From contig JAHECO010000007.1 in the NCBI GenBank assembly GCA_024641705.1, positions 1-64,000 of the forward strand: a stretch of DNA of 64,000 nt. Direction: 5' to 3'. Source of the stretch: Candidatus Kryptoniota bacterium. Its GTDB lineage: Bacteria; Bacteroidota; Ignavibacteria; Kryptoniales; JAKASW01. The position numbers and the translations under genes were made by a program. Position 1 is the stretch's first letter. Every line of letters starts with the position of its first letter. Shown here piece after piece: positions 33,255-41,905 of the stretch. The notes beneath the pieces are model-generated. The model saw only the letters and a list, made by a program, of their open reading frames with translations, had not been told where the DNA came from and did not search any database.

Positions 33255-33594
33255 TCAGGGTGTTACAATGTTTCCAGCGGGTTTCAGCAACGATCGTTGC
33301 ATCCGTATTAGATGTTTCTCTACAAAGTGATCCATATCTGAACTTTCGATCAGGGGGTCATTGAGTAGTCTGGTTGCAGTTTCGAGGATTTTCCGGTGCC
33401 TCTCCTGGGGCAACAACTTGTGTTTCACTGACGAACTGAGTTGATCGCGACTGGATGCCGCCCTGTCATAGAAAGGGGGGCACCCGACTCAAGCGCGGGG
33501 AATAACTTGGTTAATTCATCCCAACCGTTTAAATTTATCGAGCGGCTCTTGCACAAATCTCGCACAAATTTCAAAAAGCTGCGGAAACAATGAT
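33255..33594 (-). pseudogene. Frameshifted hypothetical gene next to tRNA-Gln
   Basis: The minus strand reads FRSFLKFVRDLCKSRSIN then LNGWDELTKLFPALESGAP up to a run of six C (plus-strand G6 at 33475-33480). With one added base the frame continues for about 75 codons (RDQLSSSVKHKLLPQERHRK, ending PAGNIVTP) to a stop at 33255-33257. The run suggests either a real frameshift or a homopolymer error. No start codon is clear before the tRNA, so the 5' end is also lost. Family unknown. Confidence 0.4.
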
Positions 33595-33667
33595 TGCCCG
33601 GTGGTGTAATTGGCAACACGCCTGACTCTGGATCAGGAAAGTCTAGGTTCGAGCCCTAGCCGGGCAG
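33595..33667 (+). tRNA. tRNA-Gln (anticodon CUG)
   Basis: The acceptor stem TGCCCGG pairs with CCGGGCA. Anticodon stem CCTGA/TCAGG with loop CTCTGGA gives CUG. T-arm contains GGTTCGAGCC. CCA is not encoded. Confidence 0.93.
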
Positions 33668-33670
33668 CTT

Positions 33671-33770
33671 TCTCGGAATTTTAAATTCTGAATTTTCAAT
33701 TTTGAATTGGGCCTGGGCTTCCTTTGGGGCGAATTAAGAATTCAAAATTCAAAATTAAGAATTCTTACCT
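33671..33770. repeat. A/T-rich imperfect inverted repeat between the tRNAs
   Basis: Left arm built of AATTTTAAATTC, TGAATTTTCAATTTTGAATT; right arm GAATTAAGAATTC, AAAATTCAAAATTAAGAATT. The AATTCAAAATT units are inverted around a GGCCTGGGCTTCC centre. Such A/T oligomer spacers can fold into long hairpins. Confidence 0.6.
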
Positions 33771-33775
33771 CAATC

Positions 33776-33848
33776 GGCGCTATCGTCTAGTGGCCTAGGA
33801 CGTCGCCCTCTCAAGGCGAAAACACGGGTTCGACTCCCGTTAGCGCTA
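33776..33848 (+). tRNA. tRNA-Glu (anticodon CUC)
   Basis: The acceptor GGCGCTA pairs with TAGCGCT (first pair G-U). Anticodon stem TCGCC/GGCGA with loop CTCTCAA gives CUC. D-arm TCTAGTGGCCTAGGA and T-arm CGGGTTCGACTCCCG are normal. Confidence 0.93.
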
Positions 33849-33853
33849 CGTTC

Positions 33854-34010
33854 CAAAGTCAAAAGTCAAACCTGCCCTGACGACAGGTCAGGAGCTCAAA
33901 GCTCAAATCTACAGGTCAAAAGTCAAAACAGACCGCACAAACTCCCTGCGGATAGATGACTTTTGAGTTTTGAGCTGTAGTTTTGACTTTTGCGCTTTGA
34001 TCTTTGACTT
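33854..34010. repeat. Inverted repeat of AAAGTCAAAAGTCAAA-type units
   Basis: Left arm: CAAAGTCAAAAGTCAAA, AGCTCAAAGCTCAAA, GGTCAAAAGTCAAAAC. Right arm: GACTTTTGAGTTTTGAGCT, AGTTTTGACTTTTGCG, CTTTGATCTTTGACTT, the reverse complement with few changes. A small CCTGACGACAGGTCAGG hairpin sits in the left arm. It lies just past the end of the minus-strand lipoprotein gene and may also terminate transcription. Confidence 0.6.
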
Positions 34011-34011
34011 C

Positions 34012-34590
34012 TCAGTCGAGGTGCTTCTTCACCGTCGATTCGAAGAACGCCCTGTCTCTTACCCCTATCCACTTCTCGACTATCTGCCCGTCCTTGTTCA
34101 CCAGGAACGAGGTAGGTATGGCGTTGATGTTTCCGTACGCGTTGGCGATGTCGTCGTTGTCTACCACGATCTGGTATGTGAGTCCGTTTTTGGAAGCGAA
34201 GTCCGAGACATTATCGAGTATTCCGTCACCCCGGTCCTCGGAGACTCCAATTACGACGAGCCCCTTCGAAGCGTATTCCTTGCTGATCGACTCGATGTCG
34301 GGGAGTTCCGCTTTGCACGGCCCGCACCATGTAGCCCAGAAATTTATCAGCACCGTCTTGCCCTTGAGGTCGGTTAGCGATACGGGGTCTCCCTTGCTGT
34401 CGTACCAGGAGAAGTCGGAGGCGGCTTTCTCGGCCGCGGAACTCACGTGCGAAACGAGCGATACATTATTCTTGTGGCTTGTCGCTGCGGCGGCTTGGGC
34501 CGTGGATGCCTGTTGAGCCTGCTTCTGCGCAGGCTTGCTGCACGAGGCGAGGGTTACGAACATTAGTGCGATAAGTATTCTGCTCATCAT
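34012..34590 (-). CDS. TlpA/ResA-like thioredoxin-fold lipoprotein
   Basis: 192 residues from ATG 34590, overlapping the anti-sigma stop (ATGATGA). The longer upstream frame belongs to that gene. Lipoprotein signal with lipobox LASC (Cys17), an Ala/Gln-rich linker, then an AhpC/TSA-thioredoxin domain with WCGPC (88-92) and the cis-Pro in NAIPTSF. It reduces or isomerises disulfides in exported proteins from a membrane anchor. Co-transcribed with an ECF sigma factor and zinc anti-sigma factor, which suggests an envelope thiol-stress regulon. Confidence 0.9.
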   Translation of the reverse strand: MMSRILIALMFVTLASCSKPAQKQAQQASTAQAAAATSHKNNVSLVSHVSSAAEKAASDFSWYDSKGDPVSLTDLKGKTVLINFWATWCGPCKAELPDIESISKEYASKGLVVIGVSEDRGDGILDNVSDFASKNGLTYQIVVDNDDIANAYGNINAIPTSFLVNKDGQIVEKWIGVRDRAFFESTVKKHLD

Positions 34591-35468
34591 TGCACCGTCC
34601 TGTCCGATGTTTTTAAGTAATTGACGAGATCCTTCTTCTCGAGGTTGGCAGTCGCGACGCATACGTGGTCGTCGGAACGCCATACCGCCTGTGTGTCGCC
34701 GTTCTGGTCCATCCCCCAATACCACTGATTCTTCTGAATGGCCTCCGTGCAGCCGGTGGGAAGGGAGATATCCTTCGAAGCCACGGCGTCCCGGGGAAAA
34801 CTGTAGATATAAATGTACCCTTCGCCGATCTTGTATACGATGTGGGTCACCTTACTGCCGTCTGTGCTCGTAACGCTCCCACCGACCCAGTCCGCGCTCG
34901 GCACCGCCGGAAGAGGAAGATCGTAGCCGGCGTTCTGCGTCAGAAACGTCGATACATCTGAAGTCGTGACCGCGGTAATCTGCGGCCTGAACTTGCCGCT
35001 GAGTACCTCCTGGAAGTTGTTCATCGCGACAATCAGAACGTTTTGCGCGGAAGCTTGAATGACCCCTGCGGATTCATCCCGCGATACGGGCATGATGAGG
35101 TTAGGCTTGTTGGCAAAGAAAAGGGCTATCCCGATGATCGCGACTACGGCGACGGCCATCACGGGCTGGAACAAACTGTTCGAGAATATCCTCGAGAGCC
35201 GTCCGCCCCCGGCCTCGGCAGGTCTTTCAGGGGTGAGTTGTGCCAGGATCGCCTTCTCGAGGTCGAAGGGGACCTCGACCAGCGTGATCTTCCTTTTGAT
35301 GTAGGCCTTGGTCAGCCTCTCGAGTTCGTACTCATCCTTGCAGCTGCCGCATATCTCTATGTGTTTATAGAAGACCTGCGATTCATTCTTCCTGAGCTCG
35401 TCGTCGACGGCTCCGCTCATCAGCTCGCGTGACTCCCTGCAATCCACCTTCACCGACTCCTTCCACAT
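34587..35468 (-). CDS. Zinc-binding anti-sigma factor, single membrane pass
   Basis: 293 residues. The N-terminal ZAS/zf-HC2 domain has Cys10 and the HxxxCxxC motif (His36, Cys40, Cys43), which holds zinc and captures the sigma factor. A membrane helix spans about 101-119 (PVMAVAVVAIIGIALFF), and a 170-residue external domain follows. The start ATG directly abuts the sigma stop codon and its own stop overlaps the thioredoxin-like gene. RsrA-like members release sigma on thiol oxidation; that mode is inferred from the motif. Confidence 0.9.
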   Translation of the reverse strand: MWKESVKVDCRESRELMSGAVDDELRKNESQVFYKHIEICGSCKDEYELERLTKAYIKRKITLVEVPFDLEKAILAQLTPERPAEAGGGRLSRIFSNSLFQPVMAVAVVAIIGIALFFANKPNLIMPVSRDESAGVIQASAQNVLIVAMNNFQEVLSGKFRPQITAVTTSDVSTFLTQNAGYDLPLPAVPSADWVGGSVTSTDGSKVTHIVYKIGEGYIYIYSFPRDAVASKDISLPTGCTEAIQKNQWYWGMDQNGDTQAVWRSDDHVCVATANLEKKDLVNYLKTSDRTVQ

Positions 35469-36059
35469 TCAATCTTCGTTCGTCTCAACATCTACATCCT
35501 TGAATCCGCGCCTTAGTGCATAGTCTCTCAACATTGAACGTAGCATCTTTCTGCCGCGGTGGAGGCGCGATCTGACAGTCCCGATAGGGATCTCGATGAA
35601 ATCGGCAATCTCTTCGTAGGTATATCCTTCGATGTCGCATAGAATGACGACTGTCCTGAAATCCTCGGGGAGTTCCTGTAATGCTTTCGCAACCTCGTCT
35701 TCAAACAAGTTACCGAATATCTTTTCCTGCAGATCGTTCGAGTCGACCGCTGAGTCTCTGACGCTCGCGTAAAAATCCTTGATGTCGTCATAATCTATCT
35801 TGTCGGGTTCTTTGGATTCCTTGCGATACCTGTTGATGTACGAATTCTTCATTATCCGGAACAACCATGCTTTTGCATTCGTTCCCTGGGCGTACTTGTC
35901 GAAGAATCGGTAGGCTTTCATGTAGGTCTCCTGCACGAGGTCCTTGGCATCGTCCGGGTCCCCGGTCATCCTGAGGGCGAAATTGTAGAGAGCGGCCATA
36001 TGAGGCAGCATCTCGTTTTGGAAGCTCTTGTGCTTCGCAGGAGTCTGTTCTATCTTCAT
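35469..36059 (-). CDS. ECF-type RNA polymerase sigma factor
   Basis: 196 residues. Region 2 (ALRMTGDPDDAKDLVQETYM, AWLFRIMKNSYINRYRK) and region 4 (LPEDFRTVVILCDIEGYTYE, IPIGTVRSRLHRGRKML) are complete, and there is no region 3, as in the ECF group close to RpoE/SigH. First gene of a three-gene minus-strand operon with its cognate zinc anti-sigma factor. Usually autoregulated; a promoter should lie in the 135-base gap toward the ZIP transporter gene. Confidence 0.95.
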   Translation of the reverse strand: MKIEQTPAKHKSFQNEMLPHMAALYNFALRMTGDPDDAKDLVQETYMKAYRFFDKYAQGTNAKAWLFRIMKNSYINRYRKESKEPDKIDYDDIKDFYASVRDSAVDSNDLQEKIFGNLFEDEVAKALQELPEDFRTVVILCDIEGYTYEEIADFIEIPIGTVRSRLHRGRKMLRSMLRDYALRRGFKDVDVETNED

Positions 36060-36194
36060 AAAAGGAAGTGAGCGAGTCGTTTCAATTCAGAATACTTTTT
36101 TAGTATAACACTCGATAGAAATTAAGGCAAGGATGGCAGCCGCTGGCTTTCATGGATCCGAAACGATAAATTTGCATCAAAGATACAAAGCCCT

Positions 36195-36923
36195 ATGACG
36201 CGCCTGCTCGAGTATATTGCTGTAATCCTTGCCTTTGCGATAATCGGTGCCGTCCTTCCGTTCATCAGGAAGTGGAAGTCGGAGATGCTCCACCTTTTCG
36301 TGGCGTTCGGCGCCGGGGTTTTTCTCGGTGCCGTCTTCTTCCACCTCCTGCCGGACGTCAAGGCGTCGAAGGACGCCTTCGAATACGTTCTCACGGGGTT
36401 TCTTTTCGTCTTGCTGTTCGAGCAGCTTAGCGCGAAACACCATGACGAAGACTGCGGTCCAGACTGTCCCCACAGGCATGACGTTGTCGGGATGGCTGCT
36501 TTCGTGGGTCTTGTCGTCCATAGTCTCACTGCCGGATTTGCGCTCGGTGTCGGCGCACTTGCCGATGAGAGGCTTGGATTCATCATGTTTTTCGCGATTA
36601 TAGCTCACAAGGCGGTCGGTGCATTTTCCCTTGCGACCGTCCTGCGACTTTCGAGCTTCTCGATTCGTAAGTCAGCCGGACTCCTCTTTGCATTTTCGCT
36701 AATGACTCCTCTCGGCGCCGTCATCGCGTACTTTCTGATGTCCGGGCTCAGCCCAACCTCGATACAGATGCCTACCGCCCTTGCTGCCGGAACATTTCTT
36801 TACGTCGCTACCATGGACCTTCTTCCCGAGGCCTTTCACACGAAGGTGAGACGGACGGGCTCCGTACTGTCCATGCTCCTGGGACTGGCGGTAATGTTCG
36901 GGGTTTCTTTCATAGGCGCATAA
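36195..36923 (+). CDS. ZIP-family metal (zinc) transporter
   Basis: 242 residues with about eight membrane segments. The helix IV motif VVHSLTAGFALG and helix V motif IAHKAVGAFSL hold the metal-coordinating His of ZIP proteins. A His/Cys-rich loop (HHDEDCGPDCPHRHD) between helices III and IV likely binds zinc in the cytosol. Moves divalent metal into the cytosol. Divergent from the zinc-dependent sigma/anti-sigma operon. Confidence 0.9.
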   Translation: MTRLLEYIAVILAFAIIGAVLPFIRKWKSEMLHLFVAFGAGVFLGAVFFHLLPDVKASKDAFEYVLTGFLFVLLFEQLSAKHHDEDCGPDCPHRHDVVGMAAFVGLVVHSLTAGFALGVGALADERLGFIMFFAIIAHKAVGAFSLATVLRLSSFSIRKSAGLLFAFSLMTPLGAVIAYFLMSGLSPTSIQMPTALAAGTFLYVATMDLLPEAFHTKVRRTGSVLSMLLGLAVMFGVSFIGA

Positions 36924-37010
36924 CCCTCCACTTCATCGCCGCGACGGATAACCTCTCTTTCTGGTTATATTATTTATGAATGAATCAAACGGAATGAAAG
37001 AGGGAATCTG

Positions 37011-37955
37011 ATGCAAAAGAGAAAACTAGGAACGAACGGACCTGAACTGACAGTGGTCGGATTCGGCGCATGGGCGATAGGCGGCCCGTGGGAATTCGGC
37101 TGGGGAGCAGTCGACGACAGCGCCTCCATCAAAGCAATTCATAAAGCTCTCGATCTCGGCATAAACTGGATCGATACCGCCGCAGTCTACGGGCTGGGAC
37201 ACTCGGAAGAGGTGGTCGCGAAGGCGATCGCCGGAAACCGGGACAAGGTCTTCCTGGCCACGAAATGCGGGATGGTATGGGACGACAACCGGAAAGTAAG
37301 GACCCATCTCGGCCCGTCGAGTATTCGGAAGGAAATAGAGAACAGCCTTCGCAGACTGAAGACGGATCATGTGGACTTGTACCAGTTTCACTGGCCGGAT
37401 CCCCAGATCGCCGTCGAGGATTCGTGGCAGGTAATGATCGACCTGAAGAAAGAGGGGAAAGTCAGGTATATCGGCGTCTGCAACTTCGATGTCCAACTGC
37501 TGGAGAGGTGCTCTTTGCTCGCGCCCGTGCAGTCGCTCCAACCCCCTTACAGTCTGCTGAAGCAGGAAGTCGGGGCCGAGATACTCCCGTACTGCCGCAA
37601 GAACGGGATAGGGGTCGTCTCATACAGCCCGATGTTGTCAGGCCTGCTTACGGGGAAGTTCGATATGAAGCGCCTTGCTCCCGACGACTGGCGAAGAAAG
37701 GACTGGAAGTTTCAGGAACCGCTTCTTTCGAAAGAGCTGGCCTTTGTCGAGAGACTTCGTCCGATCGCTTCCAAATACGGGAAAACCGTCGGTCAGCTGG
37801 CGGTCGCGTGGGTGAACATGAACCCGGCGGTCACCTCTTCCATAGTGGGTGCGCGGACGGATTTTCAGGTCGAAGAGAACGTTAAGAGTGATTTCGTCAT
37901 CGAAGATGCGGACGTGGCTGAAATAGACAAAGCGCTGGCCGAGACTGTCGGCTGA
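37011..37955 (+). CDS. Aldo/keto reductase
   Basis: 314 residues, cytosolic TIM barrel. The catalytic tetrad is visible: Asp in NWIDTAAVYG, Tyr in the same motif, Lys in LATKCG and His in YQFHWPDP. The C-terminal NADP-binding motif SSIVGARTDFQVEEN is intact. Reduces aldehydes or ketones with NADPH. Resembles the YghZ/Tas-like and plant-type 'L-galactose dehydrogenase-like' members; substrate undecided. Confidence 0.93.
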   Translation: MQKRKLGTNGPELTVVGFGAWAIGGPWEFGWGAVDDSASIKAIHKALDLGINWIDTAAVYGLGHSEEVVAKAIAGNRDKVFLATKCGMVWDDNRKVRTHLGPSSIRKEIENSLRRLKTDHVDLYQFHWPDPQIAVEDSWQVMIDLKKEGKVRYIGVCNFDVQLLERCSLLAPVQSLQPPYSLLKQEVGAEILPYCRKNGIGVVSYSPMLSGLLTGKFDMKRLAPDDWRRKDWKFQEPLLSKELAFVERLRPIASKYGKTVGQLAVAWVNMNPAVTSSIVGARTDFQVEENVKSDFVIEDADVAEIDKALAETVG

Positions 37956-38210
37956 TCCCGCTCTCGACAAGTGCCAGGTTTATCGGCGGTGAATGACGCG
38001 TGCTGTCTGACTGTGTTTCGAGTCTTTGTTGACAAAATGGCGCTTTAGAGGCAGAAAGAATTCTCTTTATGTCTCTGTTATTGTTAGATTTGTCCATGCC
38101 GGCGAACGTATCTGCGGCAGCATATCGTTCCCCGCGCGATTTCGAACCTTTTTTGTCGGCACGCCTGTTGAACAATAGGTGGAGTGGAAACAAAAAAGGA
38201 GGAAATAAAA

Positions 38211-38681
38211 ATGGCAATAGCAAGATGGAAACCGGAACGGGAAGTCGCGGCATGGACGCCGTTCAGAGACCTTGTCAACATGCAAAAAGAAATCGGGCGG
38301 GTGTTCGACAGCCTGTTCACCGATTACGACACAGAGAGTTCTTTTGTCGCGCAGTGGGCTCCGCGCGTTGATGTGATGGAACATAAAGACGCCTTCGTGA
38401 TCAAAGCGGAACTGCCCGGCGTCGAGAAGAACAATGTCAAGATTACACTACAGGAGAATCTTCTGACCATCAGGGGCGAGAAGAAGCAGGAGAAGGAAGA
38501 GAAAGATATGAACGTACACCGCGTGGAGCGTGCGTATGGAGCCTTCGAGAGATCGTTCTCGCTTCCGACTACTGTCAAGAGCGATAAGATCGACGCCTCG
38601 TTCAGGGACGGAGTCCTTACAGTGACGCTGCCGAAGGTTGAAGAGGCGAAACCGAAAGAGATCGAAGTTAAGGTCTCTTAA
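38211..38681 (+). CDS. Hsp20 (alpha-crystallin) small heat-shock protein
   Basis: 156 residues from ATG 38211, preceded by a strong AAGGAGG. Alpha-crystallin domain: RVDVMEHKDAFVIKAELPGV, the NNVKITLQENLLTIRGE strand pair, and the DGVLTVTLPK signature near the end. ATP-independent holdase chaperone. It is followed by the helical-bundle protein and lon, so this is a protein quality-control group. Confidence 0.95.
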   Translation: MAIARWKPEREVAAWTPFRDLVNMQKEIGRVFDSLFTDYDTESSFVAQWAPRVDVMEHKDAFVIKAELPGVEKNNVKITLQENLLTIRGEKKQEKEEKDMNVHRVERAYGAFERSFSLPTTVKSDKIDASFRDGVLTVTLPKVEEAKPKEIEVKVS

Positions 38682-38698
38682 GCCGAGACTTTGAGCCG

Positions 38699-38720
38699 GG
38701 GCTTCCGGGTACGGAAGCCC
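38699..38720 (+). terminator. Hairpin between hsp20 and the next gene
   Basis: GGGCTTCC and GGAAGCCC form a perfect eight-base stem with a six-base loop, 18 bases after the hsp20 stop. No T-run follows, so an attenuator or mRNA-stabilising stem is as likely as termination. Confidence 0.45.
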
Positions 38721-38747
38721 CGTCGTATCGGCACACAGGAGGAGAAA

Positions 38748-39242
38748 ATGCTACAGAAAACGGCGGCAGGAAAATCCCATCAGAGATTATCAATTCTCGA
38801 CCACCTTTCCGCGGGTTTCCCGCAAAAGAGAGAGCTTGAAAAAGACCTGGATTACCTGAAGAGTGACTATTCGGCCCTGCTCGAAACCGCAGCCAATCTT
38901 TCTTCGCACTCCCGATGGATACCCTATCATTTCCTTATCGACAGGCTGAAGAAGATCGCCGACGAAGTCCGGTCCCAGGCCGAGCTCGTCAGGATGAAAA
39001 TTGTGGAGCTGGGGGGCAACGTCCCGCAGGTGAACATCGACACCCGCGAGGAAGTCGAGTTCAGGCAGAACGTCAGGAGGCTGGTCGGCGACATGGAGGA
39101 GCACGCCGCGGTGAGCGAGGCACTGGTACATCAGAAGAACAATATAAATGACCCCGGTATACTTCAGCTTGTAGTGGTGATTGCGTCGCGGATGCAGGGG
39201 CAGCGAGACGAGCTGATGGATACCGTAATGAGGTTGTCATAA
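38748..39242 (+). CDS. Four-helix-bundle protein, possibly ferritin-like
   Basis: 164 residues from ATG 38748 (GGAGG upstream). Almost wholly helical. The segment HSRWIPYHFLIDRLKKIADE then VRSQAELVRMKIVELGGNVP recalls the second helix pair of ferritin-like/Dps-like proteins, where Glu and His coordinate iron, but the full EXXH set is not clear. It sits between hsp20 and lon, so a stress role is likely. Family call is tentative. Confidence 0.6.
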   Translation: MLQKTAAGKSHQRLSILDHLSAGFPQKRELEKDLDYLKSDYSALLETAANLSSHSRWIPYHFLIDRLKKIADEVRSQAELVRMKIVELGGNVPQVNIDTREEVEFRQNVRRLVGDMEEHAAVSEALVHQKNNINDPGILQLVVVIASRMQGQRDELMDTVMRLS

Positions 39243-39274
39243 ACACTAAGCATCCCTACGGGGAGGAGAAAATT

Positions 39275-41689
39275 ATGTCTGAGAAGGAAGTTGAGAGAGA
39301 CGAACAAATAGTGATGGAGGATCCGGGCAAGCTTTACAACCAGGAAATACTCCCCGTAATGCCGCTGAGGAATTCCGTTTTTTATCCTCGCCAGATGATG
39401 CCGCTTACCGTGGGAAGGAAGAGTACGATCCAGCTCGTCGACGACGCGTTCAGGGATGACCTGCCGGTGCTGATCGTTGCCCAGAAAGACGCGAACACGG
39501 AACGCCCAGCCTCCGACGATATCTACAAGCTGGGAACCGTCGCGCGGATATTGAAAGTTTATAATATGCCCGACGGATCGAAAAGCGTCTTCGTGCAGGG
39601 ATTGTACAGGGCACAGATATTCAGCCTTGTCCAGCAAGACCCCTACCTGAAAGGCTTCGTCCAGAGAATCGAGGAACAGAAAGCGGAAGGGATCGAGGCG
39701 GAAGCGCTGACGTCGGCGATCAAGAACAGCTTCCGCAAGGCGATTGACCTCGCGCCCGATCTTACACCGGAGCATCTTGGACTTCTTCTCAACACCGAAG
39801 ACCCCGGACATGTCGCGGACATGGCGATGTGGCTTATCAACATACCGGTAAAGGAGAAACAGGAAGTCCTCGAGGAGCTCGATGTCAAAGAAAGACTCAG
39901 GAAATCGAACGTGTTCCTGAGCAAGCTCGTGCAGCGCCTCGAACTCGGCAACAAGATTCAGTCCGAAGTTCAGGACGAAATCAACAAGAGTCAGCGCGAT
40001 TATTTCCTTCGCGAACAGATGAAGGCGATCAAACACGAGCTCGGGGAAGACGACGAGAACGTGGAGATAAACGAGCTCCGCAAGAGAATCGAAGAAAGCA
40101 ATTACCCGGAAGAAGTGAAGAAGACCGCATCGAAAGAACTGGACAGGCTCCAGAGGATGCACCCTTCGAGCGCCGAGTACACCGTGGCCCGGACGTATCT
40201 CGATTGGCTCCTCGACCTTCCGTGGAGTGTTTCGACGGAGGACAACCTGGACATAAAACAGGCGCAGAACTCTCTCGAAACCGACCACTACGGCCTGGAG
40301 AAGGTGAAGAAAAGAATCCTCGAATATCTCGCCGTCAGGAAACTGAAGGACGACATGCGCGGTCCGATACTCTGCTTCGTCGGCCCTCCGGGAGTCGGTA
40401 AGACCAGCCTTGGGAAGTCGATAGCAAAGGCCCTGGGAAGGAAGTTCGTTCGGATGTCGCTCGGAGGCGTCCACGACGAAGCCGAAATCCGCGGGCACAG
40501 AAGAACATATATAGGAGCGCTCCCCGGAAGAATCATACAGGGCATAAAAAAGGCGGGCTCGAACAACCCGGTCTTCATGCTCGACGAGGTCGACAAGATC
40601 GGCATGGATTTCAGGGGAGATCCCGCGAGCGCTCTCCTCGAAGTGCTCGACCCGGAACAAAATTTCTCGTTCAGCGACCATTACCTTGAGATACCCTTCG
40701 ACCTCTCGAAGGTGATGTTCATCGCGACCGGGAACATGATGGAGCCGATACCGCCTGCGCTGAGGGACAGGATGGAAATCATCGAGATCCCGAGCTACGT
40801 AGAGGACGAGAAGCTGCATATCGCCAGGAGCTTCCTGGTGCCGAAGCAGGTACAAGAGCACGGCCTCAAGGAGGAACAGATAGAGTTTACGAACGAAGCC
40901 CTCCACTTCATGATATCGGGATACACGAAAGAAGCGGGTGTGCGCAATCTCGAGAGGAAGATAGCCGATGTCTGCCGCGGCGTCGCTATGGAGGTCGCGG
41001 CCGGGGCTAAGAAGAAATTTACTATCGGACGTGAAGAGGTGGTTAAATATCTCGGCAATCGGAAATTCCACCAGGAAGTCTCGGAGCGGCTGAACAAGCC
41101 GGGTATCGCGACGGGCCTGGCATGGACCCCCGTAGGCGGAGATATACTGTTTATCGAAGCTTCCAAAATGAAAGGCAAGGGGAACCTCATCCTCACCGGA
41201 CAACTGGGCGACGTGATGAAGGAGTCCGCGCAGGCCGCCCTCAGCTTCATAGGGGCCAACGCGGAGACCCTCGGGATAGAGCCCGACTTCAGGGAGAAGT
41301 ATGACATCCATGTCCACGTCCCGGCGGGTGCGGTGCCAAAAGACGGCCCGTCTGCAGGAGTGACGATGCTGACCGCGCTCGTGTCGCTTCTTACGGGGAG
41401 GCTCGTCAGGAATGATCTTGCGATGACCGGCGAAATCACGCTGCGCGGTGCGGTCCTGCCGATAGGCGGAGTTAAGGAAAAGGTCATCGCCGCCGTGCGG
41501 TCCGGAATAAAGACCGTCATCCTTCCCAAGAAGAACGAGCTTGATCTTGACGAGGTGCCGGCTCACGTCCGCGACCAGCTGAAGTTCAAGTTCGTGGGTG
41601 AGATGCAGGAAGTCCTGGGATTTGCCCTTCGCCCGAACAGGAAGGAAGACAAGCCTCCTGCTCGCGCCGAGGCACCGATCGCAAACTGA
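39275..41689 (+). CDS. lon: ATP-dependent protease Lon
   Basis: 804 residues, normal length for LonA. N-terminal LAN domain (LPVMPLRNSVFYPRQMMPL), coiled coil, AAA+ module with Walker A GPPGVGKT and Walker B PVFMLDEVDKI, and the C-terminal Ser-Lys protease with catalytic Ser in PKDGPSAGVT and Lys in GGVKEKVIAA. Degrades misfolded and regulatory proteins in the cytosol. Preceded by GGAGG and followed by a strong terminator. Confidence 0.98.
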   Translation: MSEKEVERDEQIVMEDPGKLYNQEILPVMPLRNSVFYPRQMMPLTVGRKSTIQLVDDAFRDDLPVLIVAQKDANTERPASDDIYKLGTVARILKVYNMPDGSKSVFVQGLYRAQIFSLVQQDPYLKGFVQRIEEQKAEGIEAEALTSAIKNSFRKAIDLAPDLTPEHLGLLLNTEDPGHVADMAMWLINIPVKEKQEVLEELDVKERLRKSNVFLSKLVQRLELGNKIQSEVQDEINKSQRDYFLREQMKAIKHELGEDDENVEINELRKRIEESNYPEEVKKTASKELDRLQRMHPSSAEYTVARTYLDWLLDLPWSVSTEDNLDIKQAQNSLETDHYGLEKVKKRILEYLAVRKLKDDMRGPILCFVGPPGVGKTSLGKSIAKALGRKFVRMSLGGVHDEAEIRGHRRTYIGALPGRIIQGIKKAGSNNPVFMLDEVDKIGMDFRGDPASALLEVLDPEQNFSFSDHYLEIPFDLSKVMFIATGNMMEPIPPALRDRMEIIEIPSYVEDEKLHIARSFLVPKQVQEHGLKEEQIEFTNEALHFMISGYTKEAGVRNLERKIADVCRGVAMEVAAGAKKKFTIGREEVVKYLGNRKFHQEVSERLNKPGIATGLAWTPVGGDILFIEASKMKGKGNLILTGQLGDVMKESAQAALSFIGANAETLGIEPDFREKYDIHVHVPAGAVPKDGPSAGVTMLTALVSLLTGRLVRNDLAMTGEITLRGAVLPIGGVKEKVIAAVRSGIKTVILPKKNELDLDEVPAHVRDQLKFKFVGEMQEVLGFALRPNRKEDKPPARAEAPIAN

Positions 41690-41723
41690 ACATCGCGACA
41701 AAAAAATCCGGTTGATGAGAAAT

Positions 41724-41753
41724 CGGCAGCCCTACAAGGCTGCCGTTCTTTTT
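41724..41753 (+). terminator. Rho-independent terminator after lon
   Basis: CGGCAGCC and GGCTGCCG form a perfect eight-base stem around a six-base loop, directly followed by TTCTTTTT. Confidence 0.9.
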
Positions 41754-41905
41754 CCTGATGCTCCTAAGCCTTCCGCACCGGGACGGTTTGTTTTCCTTTG
41801 CCGGCTTGATTAATTTGATGATGTATTTGGCCCTTCGAGGACCGGGCCGCATGATGAATGGTGAGTGAACTTTCCCTTCCGAGAAATGATGGAGTCAAGC
41901 ACTAA

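Noticed and set aside
34591-34725. N-terminal extension of the thioredoxin-like lipoprotein
   Set aside because: It overlaps the anti-sigma gene; the lipoprotein signal begins at 34590.
36177-36608. 143-codon minus-strand frame opposite the ZIP transporter gene
   Set aside because: Composition is charged and irregular, and the ZIP motifs on the plus strand are clear.
39164-41701. 845-codon minus-strand open frame opposite lon
   Set aside because: It is the mirror of the strongly biased lon codons; the plus strand carries every Lon motif in order. The antisense protein has no recognisable domain.
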